Assembly: GCF_027286325.1 (NCBI RefSeq)
Contig: NZ_CP114588.1
Span: forward strand, 558,001-622,000
Reading direction: 5' to 3'
DNA from: Salinivibrio kushneri
GTDB taxonomy: Bacteria; Pseudomonadota; Gammaproteobacteria; Enterobacterales; Vibrionaceae
Length of the DNA stretch: 64,000 bases
Made by a program: the position numbers and the translations under genes. The notes beneath the pieces were generated by a model. The model was not told where the DNA came from. It saw nothing but the letters and a program-made list of their open reading frames with translations, and made no database searches. This document shows, in pieces, positions 40,001 to 48,057 of this stretch. Numbering within the stretch: the stretch's first letter is position 1; each line of letters starts with the position of its first letter.

Positions 40001-40639
40001 TTGATGGGTGAAGAGGTCGCTGAACTCATCACCCATCACCTTAGCTTGGAAAACTATGACCCGCAGTGGTGCCCGATATTGCAGCAGTGGATGACTCAGG
40101 TATTGAAGCACCCGCTTAATGAGCAAGGGCTGAGGCTGAACCAAATTGACAACGCCAGTCGGTTAACGGAGATGGAGTTCGTGATGCCTTTGGCCGCACT
40201 GGACTGCCAGCGACTGAACCGACTCGCCGCGCGATATGATGCGTTATCAGCGCGTGCTGGCCAGCTAACCTTTGACACGGCGCGCGGGATGTTAAAAGGC
40301 TTTATCGATCTGACCTTCCGCGCCGATGGCAAGTATTACGTACTGGATTGGAAATCGAACCATTTAGGGGACAGCGTGGCCGATTATCATCCTGATGCGC
40401 TCAAAGAGGCGATGATCGCGCACCGATACGACTTTCAGTACCAGATCTATACCTTGGCGCTGCACCGCTTTTTGCGCCAGCGGATCCCAGATTATGATTA
40501 CGACACCCATGTGGGGGGCGTGTTTTATTTCTTTTTACGAGGCGCCAGTGATAGCGGCGAGACCGGTGTGTTCGCGCACCGTCCCGACAAGGCGCTGATT
40601 GACGCCTTGGACAACCTCTTTGCTGGAGAGTCGATATGA
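37034..40639 (+). CDS. recB: Exodeoxyribonuclease V beta subunit RecB
   Basis: The 3'-5' helicase and nuclease subunit of RecBCD. The 1201-residue protein has Walker A EASAGTGKTFT (about 20), DEFQDTDP (motif II), GDPKQAIYAFRGADIF (motif III), TIHKSKGLEYDLVYLP and the C-terminal nuclease core GFIDLTF...VLDWKSNHLG with the catalytic Asp-Asp-Lys. An acidic insert (residues 404-419) made of hexamer repeats lies between motifs II and III and is absent from E. coli RecB. recD starts within its last 4 nt. Confidence 0.97.
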   Translation: MEPQILNPLTLPLDGVRLIEASAGTGKTFTIAGLYLRLLLGHGRTAPCRVEQILVVTFTEAATQELKDRIRRRIHEARFAFMRGKSDDPIIEPLLAEISDHKTAAQRLLEAERQMDEAAIYTIHGFCQRMLTQNAFESGSLFSHEFVTDERQIKARAAADFWRRRFYPLPKSLAGVVSSYWPAPEALLKEIAPYLSGPAVTVKAPDLGEDLMAAHQAAIAKIDGVKRAWREAGEQITEQLSAAKLDGRSYRKDHLANWLNAVEQWANAETLDYQLPDKLEKFAQQTLAAKSKAEPPSLALFDQIQALVDQPPTLKPGLTALAIKEVRQLLRQEKRRQGWLSFDDLLSQLASALDQDSQGQLAARIRSLYPVAMIDEFQDTDPLQYQIFSTVYQPPVADDAPVFADADAETDTDTEEEDERTGLMMIGDPKQAIYAFRGADIFTYIHARAQVSDHYNLATNWRSTDGMVRGVNALFSRAKAPFVYQDSIPFLEVASSPSAKQKALVVEGNEQPALTFWHHSPDELCAKQDFEQTLAVSTAQHITQVLNQSVAGNSYLQTPSGRADIQPHNIAVLVRTGREAQLVKQALAEKGVASVYLSNRDNVFASPVASDIERILVAVMQPENERKLRAALASPLFGLTAEQLALLNQDEALWEQEVVAFSHYRDTWQRRGVMPMLRQVASARQVAENWLAMPQGERCVTDFLHIAELLQSASQQLDNPHALIRWLQERMAEPAQQSEEQQVRLESERDLVQIVTIHKSKGLEYDLVYLPFACQYRESSQPFYHDEQYQPVLALDNVDEGKERAEKERLAEDIRLLYVAVTRAVYGCFIGCAPLKQGNSRQKDSALHLTALGYLLQHGEAGDASLLAESLAGLASASDAVAVVAPPEPDESRYTPQTGAHEALTARQFDGKIDRQWRLTSYSGLLKQSHHISALPTLASYDLDADDDLADEETADVAVDPWSVFAFPKGARAGTFLHTLFEEVDFTADLMGEEVAELITHHLSLENYDPQWCPILQQWMTQVLKHPLNEQGLRLNQIDNASRLTEMEFVMPLAALDCQRLNRLAARYDALSARAGQLTFDTARGMLKGFIDLTFRADGKYYVLDWKSNHLGDSVADYHPDALKEAMIAHRYDFQYQIYTLALHRFLRQRIPDYDYDTHVGGVFYFFLRGASDSGETGVFAHRPDKALIDALDNLFAGESI
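38243..38290 (+). repeat. Imperfect hexamer tandem repeat inside recB
   Basis: Eight consecutive 6-nt units (GCAGAC, GCAGAC, GCAGAG, ACAGAC, ACAGAC, ACAGAG, GAAGAG, GATGAG) encode ADADAETDTDTEEEDE. Each unit is two codons, so gain or loss of a unit keeps the frame. Confidence 0.85.
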
Positions 40640-42474
40640 AACAAGCATTAATGGCACTTTACCAGCGCGGGGAATTAAGAGCGATTGATGTGCAATTTGC
40701 TTGTTTGATGGGCGAAGAAGACACCCAATTAGATAAGGCTGCTATCACCGTATGGGCGGCACTGCTGAGCCGCGAAGTGGGCAAAGGCCATGTCTGCCTT
40801 GATTTGCACCAGTGGCAGCCACCCAGTGACATCGCTTGGCAGCCTTTATTGGCGCACATTGATAGCCAAGTGCCAAGCGAGCAATTGGCACAGGCGTCGG
40901 TGGTGTCTGACGGGACGCAGGCGACGCCCTTGGTGCTTGCCGGACACCGACTGTATTTGCATCGCTACTGGCATGCCGAGCAGCAAGTGGCAGGGCATAT
41001 TCGCCAGCGTCTGACGGCGCTGCCAGTACCGGATGAGGCCAGACAAACCCTAGATAATTTATTTGCCGCCTCACAGGCAGAGATAGACTGGCAAAAAGTG
41101 GCGGCAGCCACCGCGTTGACCCAGCCTTTTGCGGTGATTTCGGGTGGGCCGGGTACGGGTAAAACCACCACCGTCGCCCGTTTGTTGGCGGCGCTGGTGG
41201 CGTCGCACCACGCCGAGCGTACAACGTCTGCAGCGCTCACGATAAAGCTGGTGGCCCCGACCGGTAAAGCGGCTAACCGATTGACTGAATCACTGGGGCG
41301 GGCGATTGCCGCCTTGCCTGTTGATCATGACGTGAAAGCGGCGCTGCCGACCCAAGCCAGTACCATTCACCGATTATTAGGGGCGATTCCGCAGCGAGTG
41401 GCGTTTCGCCATCATAAAAATAATCCCGTGCATGCGGATGTGTTGATTGTCGATGAAGCCTCAATGGTGGACTTGCCTTTGATGGCACAGCTGTTCGATG
41501 CCTTGGCGCCCTCAACACGTATTATTTTGCTGGGGGATAAAGATCAGCTTGCCTCTGTGGAAGCGGGGGCGGTGCTAGGCGATATTTGTCAGTACGCCGA
41601 GGCGGGCTATCCAGCGGCGCAAGCAGCGCGTTTAAGCCAGCTAACAGGCTTTGACGTACCCGAAAACCCGCACGCGCCAGCGATTGCCAGTGCTCTGTGT
41701 CTGCTGCGCAAGAGTTATCGCTTTGATGCCCAATCCGGCATTGGCCAGCTCGCCTTTGCGGTGAACCGAGGAGAAATGGCTGAGGTGGGGGCGGTGTTAA
41801 AACGCGGCTATAGCGATATTGCCCACCATGTGTTGAGTGATGACAGCTATCAGGCCCTGATGCAACAAGCGGTGACAGGATATCGCGATTACTTAACCAC
41901 ACTCGATAATGCAACGCTCGAAAATCCGTCATCGATGACGGACGTGCTGAGTGCCTTTAGCCAATTTCGTTTGTTGTGTGCATTGACTGAAGGTCCATTT
42001 GGCGTTGCTGGTCTCAACCAAGCCATTGAGCAGCACTTGGCGTCGGCAGGGCTGATCGCCAAAGAGCGTGACACTTGGTACCACGGCCGACCGATCATGA
42101 TTTTGCAAAACGATCATGCTCTGGGGTTGTATAACGGTGACATTGGGATTGCGTTGCAGCAAGGGGGGATTACGCGAGTAGCGTTTGAAACCCACGATGG
42201 CGAGGTGCGCTATTTGCTTGCCAGCCGTCTGCCCGCCCATCAAACTGCGTTTGCGATGACGGTGCATAAATCACAGGGTTCGGAGTTTGCGCATACGGTG
42301 TTGGTATGTCCGCCCACCATTTCACCGGTGATCACCCGCGAGCTGATTTACACCGGCATCACGCGGGCGAAGCGCCAGCTTGATCTTTACGCGTCTTGGC
42401 CGGTGCTGCGCCACGGTGTGGGCGCACGCACCGCAAGGTATAGTGGTTTGCCGGATGCTTTGATAGCGCCTTGA
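40636..42474 (+). CDS. recD: Exodeoxyribonuclease V alpha subunit RecD
   Basis: The 5'-3' helicase subunit of RecBCD. The 612-residue protein (E. coli: 608) has Walker A SGGPGTGKTTTVARLL (about 173), DVLIVDEASMVDLPLM (motif II), LLGDKDQLASVEAGAVLGD and the C-terminal TVHKSQGSEF and YTGITRAKRQL motifs. The ATG overlaps the recB stop by 4 nt, so the two are translationally coupled. It converges with argA, as in E. coli, with 15 nt between. Confidence 0.97.
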   Translation: MKQALMALYQRGELRAIDVQFACLMGEEDTQLDKAAITVWAALLSREVGKGHVCLDLHQWQPPSDIAWQPLLAHIDSQVPSEQLAQASVVSDGTQATPLVLAGHRLYLHRYWHAEQQVAGHIRQRLTALPVPDEARQTLDNLFAASQAEIDWQKVAAATALTQPFAVISGGPGTGKTTTVARLLAALVASHHAERTTSAALTIKLVAPTGKAANRLTESLGRAIAALPVDHDVKAALPTQASTIHRLLGAIPQRVAFRHHKNNPVHADVLIVDEASMVDLPLMAQLFDALAPSTRIILLGDKDQLASVEAGAVLGDICQYAEAGYPAAQAARLSQLTGFDVPENPHAPAIASALCLLRKSYRFDAQSGIGQLAFAVNRGEMAEVGAVLKRGYSDIAHHVLSDDSYQALMQQAVTGYRDYLTTLDNATLENPSSMTDVLSAFSQFRLLCALTEGPFGVAGLNQAIEQHLASAGLIAKERDTWYHGRPIMILQNDHALGLYNGDIGIALQQGGITRVAFETHDGEVRYLLASRLPAHQTAFAMTVHKSQGSEFAHTVLVCPPTISPVITRELIYTGITRAKRQLDLYASWPVLRHGVGARTARYSGLPDALIAP

Positions 42475-42489
42475 GTGTAGCGATATCCG

Positions 42490-43815
42490 CTAAAGCGCTA
42501 AGGTCAGCACCTTAGAGCGGCGCTGATAGTTGTACAGCTCTTGGCGAGTGTTGGGGAGTGCTGACACATCAGAGAGCAAAAAGCCTTGTTCCAAAAACCA
42601 ATGTAAACTGTGGGTGGTGAGCACAAAAATGGTCTCGAGCCCTTTGGCTTTAGCACGTTGCTTGAGGTGATTGAGGAGCATGACGCCGCGGTCGCCATCA
42701 CGGTAGTCTGGATGAATAGCAACACATGCCATCTCGCCGGTGCGCGCGTCACTAAACGGATAGAGTGCGGCGCAGCCTATTACTAACCCATCCCGTTCGA
42801 TGATGGTAAAACGTGGGATTTCTTGCTCCAATTGTTCTCGCGAGCGGCGCACTAGGATCCCTTGTTGCTCCAAAGGCCTGATCAAATCCAAGATCCCACC
42901 GATATCGTCAATCTGGGCTTGGCGCACTTTTTCGGCACGCTCCATCACGATCTGGGTGCCGATCCCCTCAATCGAGAACAGCTCTTGGATTAATGCCCCA
43001 TCTTTTTTATAGCTGATCAAATGGCTACGCGTAACGCCTGCGCGACACGCGGCAATTGCGCCTCGTAAAAAACGACTGGTGCCAGAGCCAGTATCGCCAG
43101 CGGCTTCTCTCGCTTCTAGAAGTGGCTGGGCTTGGGTGGGCAGTAACTCAGAAATCACCTCATTGTCTTGGTTTAAGACCCCTTGTTCGGAGCAAAAGCC
43201 AATCAACTTGTCTGCGCGTAACCGAATCGCGACCTGAGTCGCCACCTCTTCGGAGGTGAGATTAAAGCATTCGCCTGTGACTGAGCTGGCTACCGGCCCC
43301 ATCAGTACGAGCGCGTTTTGATCGAGCTGGCGCTGAATGCCGTCAATATCGATGCGGCGAATTTTGCCACTATGGCAATAATCAATCCCATCATCGACGC
43401 CCAACGGCTGCGCGATAACAAAATTACCACTGATCACATTAATCTGGGCGCCCGCCATTGGGGTGTTGTTGAGCCCCATAGATAAACGCGCCGTAATGTC
43501 GAGCTGCACTTGGCCGGCTGCTTGTTTGACCACCTCAAGTGCGTGGTTGTCGGTGATGCGTATTCCTTTGTGATAAGGCGTTTCCAGTCCGTACTGATTG
43601 AGAGCGCGATTGATCTGTGGACGGGCGCCAAACACCAATACCAGCTTCATGCCTAGGCTATTGAGTAGGGCGATATCATTGACGATATTCTGAAAGTTTT
43701 CATCCGTCATGGCCTCGCCACCCAGCATGATCACCGCGGTTTTATCTCGGTGAGCGTTGACATACGGCGCCGATTGGCGAAATCCTTTAACCAGTGCGGT
43801 ACTTCTTATTTTCAC
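42490..43815 (-). CDS. argA: N-acetylglutamate synthase
   Basis: First step of arginine synthesis: acetyl-CoA plus glutamate gives N-acetylglutamate. The 441-residue protein (E. coli 443) has an amino-acid-kinase-like domain (1-about 290; [24 protein letters not shown]), which binds arginine in the E. coli enzyme, and a C-terminal GNAT domain (about 300-441; [36 protein letters not shown]). The start is a GTG at 43815. Tandem ARG boxes directly upstream predict ArgR repression. Confidence 0.97.
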   Translation of the reverse strand: MKIRSTALVKGFRQSAPYVNAHRDKTAVIMLGGEAMTDENFQNIVNDIALLNSLGMKLVLVFGARPQINRALNQYGLETPYHKGIRITDNHALEVVKQAAGQVQLDITARLSMGLNNTPMAGAQINVISGNFVIAQPLGVDDGIDYCHSGKIRRIDIDGIQRQLDQNALVLMGPVASSVTGECFNLTSEEVATQVAIRLRADKLIGFCSEQGVLNQDNEVISELLPTQAQPLLEAREAAGDTGSGTSRFLRGAIAACRAGVTRSHLISYKKDGALIQELFSIEGIGTQIVMERAEKVRQAQIDDIGGILDLIRPLEQQGILVRRSREQLEQEIPRFTIIERDGLVIGCAALYPFSDARTGEMACVAIHPDYRDGDRGVMLLNHLKQRAKAKGLETIFVLTTHSLHWFLEQGFLLSDVSALPNTRQELYNYQRRSKVLTLAL

Positions 43816-43824
43816 GCGCGCATC

Positions 43825-43859
43825 CGTTTAATTATTCACTAATAGTGCCTTTTTATTCT
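43825..43859 (-). promoter_or_regulatory. Tandem ARG boxes upstream of argA
   Basis: Two minus-strand cores, AGAATAAAAAGGCA (43846-43859) and TGAATAATTAAACG (43825-43838), each match TGAATWWWWATTCA at about 11 of 14 positions. They lie 21 bp apart, exactly the spacing of paired 18-bp ARG boxes with a 3-bp gap. The proximal one ends 10 nt before the GTG start. Confidence 0.7.
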
Positions 43860-44067
43860 TTTTGTTTGGTGCGTGTCAACCCCCAAGCAAACAGATAATT
43901 GCAGAGGAGAGGTAACGATGCGCTCTGCATCGTGATGTTTTTTGCACTACGTTTATCATTATTCGTGCAATGTTTGGGAACTATCTCTCAAGATTCGCAA
44001 GTGATTTATCAATGTAGGTCAGTTAGTTCGTTAAAATTGCAATAAAACCAATAAGTGGGGTTGTATC

Positions 44068-44424
44068 GTGCGGTTAACCAAACAATTTGTCATGCTGGTG
44101 ATTGTTCTCGTACTGGGCTGGGTGAGTTTTACCGTGGCCACTCGGCCAGAGCTGTTTGCGCCACATATGACAGACAAACAGCTTTATGGTGAGTGGGTTG
44201 AGCAGGATGTCGCCTCCTACGCTGCCGATCGGTTTGAAATACGCCCTGATGGCGTTTATACCAATGGAAGTAAAGCCACCACCGAGTACCAGTTTGATGG
44301 CACTAAGCTTAAATACTCGATAGGTACTGAAACCTACCTATACCGAGTTGAAGATGAAAAAACACTCGAACGTGTTGAGCCTGCGCACTACACTTCCTTT
44401 TTTGCCAAAGATAAGCGCTCATAA
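44068..44424 (+). CDS. DUF2850-type small membrane-anchored protein
   Basis: A 118-residue protein with one N-terminal membrane helix (about 7-26) and a small extracytoplasmic domain (YGEWVEQDVASYAADRFEIRPDGVY, then YQFDGTKLKYSIGTETYLYRV). The domain resembles DUF2850, found mainly in vibrios and often near argA. Function unknown. It is divergent from argA, with 252 nt between, and starts with GTG. Confidence 0.7.
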   Translation: MRLTKQFVMLVIVLVLGWVSFTVATRPELFAPHMTDKQLYGEWVEQDVASYAADRFEIRPDGVYTNGSKATTEYQFDGTKLKYSIGTETYLYRVEDEKTLERVEPAHYTSFFAKDKRS

Positions 44425-44455
44425 GAGGGAAGCGTTATCCGCTACGCGACCCAGA

Positions 44456-44680
44456 TCAGTAGTGCTGTGATTCCAATGTGGTGAGCAGCTCGTTGACCGA
44501 GCACTGTTTTGTCGCTACCTTCCGCAAGAGATCGGCGGTTTCAGCGTCACCACCCAGACAACGCTGAATACTGGTATTAATCACCTGGCGTGTGCAGCCT
44601 TCGCTCGCCATCATGCGGATCCATTGGTACTCCACTGCATCACTATCAAGTAGTGTTGACCGCCCAACTTTTAAATCCAT
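44456..44680 (-). CDS. Small hypothetical protein (74 residues)
   Basis: A short acidic helical protein containing MMASEGCTRQVINTSIQRCL and VATKQCSVNEL, with three cysteines. I do not recognise a family. The start is placed at the ATG at 44680; the frame is open upstream to 44755 but with no ribosome site, whereas a GGAGGAG lies 12 nt before 44680. It lies between the DUF2850 gene (convergent) and mltA (divergent). Confidence 0.5.
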   Translation of the reverse strand: MDLKVGRSTLLDSDAVEYQWIRMMASEGCTRQVINTSIQRCLGGDAETADLLRKVATKQCSVNELLTTLESQHY

Positions 44681-44915
44681 CGCTGCTGTACTCCTCCATG
44701 TTGCACTTTCTATGCAGTTTTGTTGCAGGGATAGTACATAATAAATATATGACACTTTGATGAATGTCGCCTGGGTATAGGAAGTAAGCTGAATAGGGTC
44801 ACAATAAATCTGTATTGGTTTGCAGACAGTTACAAACTTAGCCTCGATAACTGATTGCCAAGCTGGGTGGTTTTTGCGAGCCTTAGCGCTATTAACTCAC
44901 TGATTGGAATATAGT

Positions 44916-46007
44916 GTGAAAAAAGCGTTAGTCGTGATGGCGTGTGTGGCGTCGTTGGCAGGGTGTATGCGTCCTACCGACCGGGGTCAACAATATGTTG
45001 ATGGGCGATTTGAATCTATTCTCACCCCAGTACCACAAGTGGTCTCTGAAAGTCCGCGAGACTTTAGTTTATTCAATGAGCAGTTAGCGGAGGTGACCGC
45101 TAACTCCCCCTCGTTAGTGGCGGAGCATCAAGCGGTTTATCAGCGTTTGCAAGCCTGGTTGGACGCGGGAGGTGAGATTGAGGCGCTTGCGGATTATGGC
45201 TTAGGGGTGAACCAAATGGCCGGGGGGGATGACTTTGGTAACGTCATGTTTACCGGTTATTTTTCTCCGGTGATAGAGATGCGCCACCAACCGGATGCCT
45301 TGTTCCGATACCCTGTCTACGCCAAACCCCCATGTGGTGATGATTGTCCAGACCGTGCTGCTATCTATGCAGGAGCTTTGGATGGGCAGGGCTTAGAGCT
45401 GGGCTACAGTGCCTCTCTTATCGATAGTTTTATTATGGAAGTACAAGGCAGCGGCTTTGTGCATTTTGGTGATAACGACCAACTGGAGTATTTTGCCTAC
45501 GGTGGCAAGAATGGTCACCCTTATGTCAGCATTGGAAAGGTGCTGATCGAGAGAGGTGAAGTCCCGCGCGAAAAAATGTCGCTAAAAGCGATCCAAGAGT
45601 GGGTGGCAGCCCACAGTAAAGAGGAAGTGCGTGAATTACTCGAGCAAAACCCCTCTTATGTTTTCTTTACCCCTAAGGCTGCAGATCCCGTGAGTGGCAC
45701 GGCAGGTATTCCATTGAAAGCCGGCGCGTCTGTGGCGGCGGATAGACGTTATTTACCGATGGGGAGTGTGCTACTTGCTGAAGTGCCTCAGTTGGATGAG
45801 CAAGGCAACTGGACAGGCGAGCATGTACTCAAGCTGTTAATGGCATTAGATACCGGTGGGGCGGTGAAAGAAAATCACTTGGATTTATATCATGGCATGG
45901 GGAGTGAAGCAGGCGAGCAAGCCGGGCACTACAAGCACTTTGGTCGGGTTTGGAAACTGGACGCCTTAGCGCCACAAATAGTAAGTCAGCCCTCGCGGAC
46001 AAGATAA
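44916..46007 (+). CDS. mltA: Membrane-bound lytic murein transglycosylase A
   Basis: An outer-membrane lipoprotein that cleaves peptidoglycan glycan strands to 1,6-anhydro products. The 363-residue protein (E. coli 365) has a lipobox LAGC (Cys17), the MltA barrel segment FTGYFSPVIEMR, YSASLIDSFIMEVQGSGFVHFGD, and the 3D domain with ALDTGGAVKENHLDLYHG that carries the catalytic Asp. I start at the GTG at 44916, which gives a standard signal peptide; a TTG four codons earlier is less likely. In E. coli mltA also lies near recD-argA. Confidence 0.94.
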   Translation: MKKALVVMACVASLAGCMRPTDRGQQYVDGRFESILTPVPQVVSESPRDFSLFNEQLAEVTANSPSLVAEHQAVYQRLQAWLDAGGEIEALADYGLGVNQMAGGDDFGNVMFTGYFSPVIEMRHQPDALFRYPVYAKPPCGDDCPDRAAIYAGALDGQGLELGYSASLIDSFIMEVQGSGFVHFGDNDQLEYFAYGGKNGHPYVSIGKVLIERGEVPREKMSLKAIQEWVAAHSKEEVRELLEQNPSYVFFTPKAADPVSGTAGIPLKAGASVAADRRYLPMGSVLLAEVPQLDEQGNWTGEHVLKLLMALDTGGAVKENHLDLYHGMGSEAGEQAGHYKHFGRVWKLDALAPQIVSQPSRTR

Positions 46008-46027
46008 ATTGAGAGTCTAGAGGCAAT

Positions 46028-46058
46028 AAAAAAGCGAGCGTTTAACGCTCGCTTTTTG
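46028..46058. terminator. Bidirectional terminator between mltA and the TAXI gene
   Basis: A 10-bp stem AAAGCGAGCG/CGCTCGCTTT with TTTAA loop, A-run before and T-run after. The two flanking genes converge. Confidence 0.88.
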
Positions 46059-46074
46059 GTAAGCGGGAGGTTAT

Positions 46075-47046
46075 TTATTCAATTAACCCTGCTTCACGAT
46101 AGTAGCGCGCTGCACCTGGGTGGAGTGGTGCAGACAGGCCGTCTTTCACCATCTCTTCTTTTTTCAGGTTAGCGAATGCAGGGTGCAGACGGCGGAAATC
46201 GTCAAAGTTCTCAAACACCGCTTTCACGACGTTGTAGATAACGTCCTCTGGGACTTGTGTGGAAGAAACGAACGTCGCACCAACACCAAAGGTGGTGACG
46301 TCATTATCGTTACCGCGGTACATACCACCAGGAATAGTCGCTTGACGGTAATAGTCACGGTCTTCAATTAGCTGTTTCGCGGCGTCGTTGGCAACTTCCA
46401 CCAATACGCTGTCACATGCGGTAGTCGCTTCTTGGATAGCACCACTTGGGTGACCCACGGTGTACACCATGGCATCGATTTTGTTATCACACAGCGCTTT
46501 GGATTGTTCCGCCGCCTTTAGCTCAGAGATTTGGCCGAACTTGTCCATGTCCCAGCCCATTTGATCCATCAGTACTTCGATAGTGCCACGTTGGCCTGAG
46601 CCTGGGTTACCAATGTTAACGCGCTTGCCTTCCAGATCATCAAAGGTTTTTACGCCCGCATCGGCACGTGCTACCACGGTAAACGGTTCTGGGTGGATGG
46701 AGAAAACAGCGCGCAGCTCTTTAAACTCGCCCTGGTCTTCAAATTTGCTGGTGCCTTTGTAAGCATGGTATTGCCAATCAGATTGGGCGATACCCATATC
46801 TAACTCGCCAGCACGAATGGTATTGATGTTATAGATTGAACCGCCTGTACTCTCTACTGAGCAGCGAATACCGTGGTCATCTTTGCTCTTATTGACGAGA
46901 CGGCAAATCGCACCACCGGTTGGGTAATAAACACCGGTCACACCGCCAGTACCAATAGTCACAAACTGATTTGCTTGCGCGCTTGCCGCGGTTCCTAGTG
47001 CGGCTGAAAAGCCGAGCGCAATCAGGGTAGGTTTCATCGCTTTCAT
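46075..47046 (-). CDS. TAXI-family TRAP transporter solute-binding protein
   Basis: A 323-residue periplasmic binding protein with a signal peptide (about 1-26, ending AQA). It has the TAXI pattern: FVTIGTGGVTGVYYPTGGAICRLVN, CSVESTGGSIYNINTIRAGELDMGIAQSD and RVNIGNPGSGQRGT. TAXI proteins deliver ligands such as glutamate or other organic acids to a TRAP permease. No permease gene is in the window, so it must work with one elsewhere. It sits beside a putative amino-acid catabolic pair (BKACE enzyme and aminotransferase), but on a separate unit 143 nt away. Confidence 0.9.
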   Translation of the reverse strand: MKAMKPTLIALGFSAALGTAASAQANQFVTIGTGGVTGVYYPTGGAICRLVNKSKDDHGIRCSVESTGGSIYNINTIRAGELDMGIAQSDWQYHAYKGTSKFEDQGEFKELRAVFSIHPEPFTVVARADAGVKTFDDLEGKRVNIGNPGSGQRGTIEVLMDQMGWDMDKFGQISELKAAEQSKALCDNKIDAMVYTVGHPSGAIQEATTACDSVLVEVANDAAKQLIEDRDYYRQATIPGGMYRGNDNDVTTFGVGATFVSSTQVPEDVIYNVVKAVFENFDDFRRLHPAFANLKKEEMVKDGLSAPLHPGAARYYREAGLIE

Positions 47047-47189
47047 GCTTAAGATTCCTTTTTAAGTTAGAGGTTGCTATCCGGGCGCACCCTCGAAGTT
47101 GGTATGACACTCAATGACAATATGACAAAAAAGTGTCACCGCGCTATTTTTTCAATCTTTTAACAATATTTGCAAGCAATTGTATTGGG

Positions 47190-48017
47190 TTAAAACGATT
47201 GGGTCATGATTTGCCTTAGTGCTTGTACAGGTTTAGTACAATATCCCAGCTTTTCCAGTGTGTTGCGTAAATCTGTGATCTGAGCTGCGTTATCTATGGC
47301 TTGGCGTTGATCAACGCGTTGGGTGTTGTTTTCAAAGCCGATTCGTATGTCTCCTCCCAGAAGCGCTGCAGTCGTCAGGCAGCGGATCTCATTGTGGCCA
47401 AATGCACAGGCTGACCAGGGCACGTTGTCATGGTCGGGGAGTGCTTGCCACATGGCGACGATGTCTTCTGGGTGGCCAAACGGTGGCGATTTATCGCGCC
47501 CAGCGACGAAAAGTAGATGATGCCCACCAGTCGGAATGATCCCAGCTTCACGCAATTGTGTGTAGCGCTCAACATCGTGTCGGTGGTAGAGGATGAACTG
47601 AGTGTAGATCTTGCAATGGTGTAACCAAGAAAAAAACGCTTTGGCCTCATGGGTGTCATGTGGGTCAGGAACCAGTTCGCGAAGCGCAACAGAGACAGCT
47701 TCAGGTTCAACCGTTTTTACTAATGCGATTTGTTGTGAAGGAGTATATCGGCCGACAGCTTCAGTGGTGAGTTGGATGACCATGCGATCTCCGACCGCAT
47801 TTTGGACTTGTTGGTAAAGCCGACGATTGAGCGTGGGGTCCAGACTATGCGCGCCAGATTTATCTCGTGCATGAATATGCGCCATGGCGGCACCGGCGTC
47901 GGCGCAAGCTTGCAGGCAGTCAATCAGTGATGGCGAATCAATGGGGACGGCACTGTGCTGTGAAGGCTGCAGCCGCGCGCCATTGGGAGCAACCATGATG
48001 GTGCGTGTGTCGGTCAT
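47190..48017 (-). CDS. BKACE family protein (3-keto-5-aminohexanoate cleavage-like)
   Basis: A 275-residue TIM-barrel enzyme of the beta-keto acid cleavage (formerly DUF849) family. These Zn enzymes transfer an acyl group between a beta-keto acid and acetyl-CoA, giving acetoacetate plus a new acyl-CoA. HIHARD near residue 48-53 holds two zinc ligands, and TGGHHLLFV and FGHNE further on complete the pocket. It follows the class III aminotransferase gene by 40 nt on the same strand, so the two form an operon, with a LysR regulator divergent. Family substrates vary widely (lysine, carnitine and others), so the true substrate is open. Confidence 0.85.
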   Translation of the reverse strand: MTDTRTIMVAPNGARLQPSQHSAVPIDSPSLIDCLQACADAGAAMAHIHARDKSGAHSLDPTLNRRLYQQVQNAVGDRMVIQLTTEAVGRYTPSQQIALVKTVEPEAVSVALRELVPDPHDTHEAKAFFSWLHHCKIYTQFILYHRHDVERYTQLREAGIIPTGGHHLLFVAGRDKSPPFGHPEDIVAMWQALPDHDNVPWSACAFGHNEIRCLTTAALLGGDIRIGFENNTQRVDQRQAIDNAAQITDLRNTLEKLGYCTKPVQALRQIMTQSF

Positions 48018-48057
48018 CTTTTCTCCTTAAGCCTGAATTAAGAGCAAGACTGACTGC

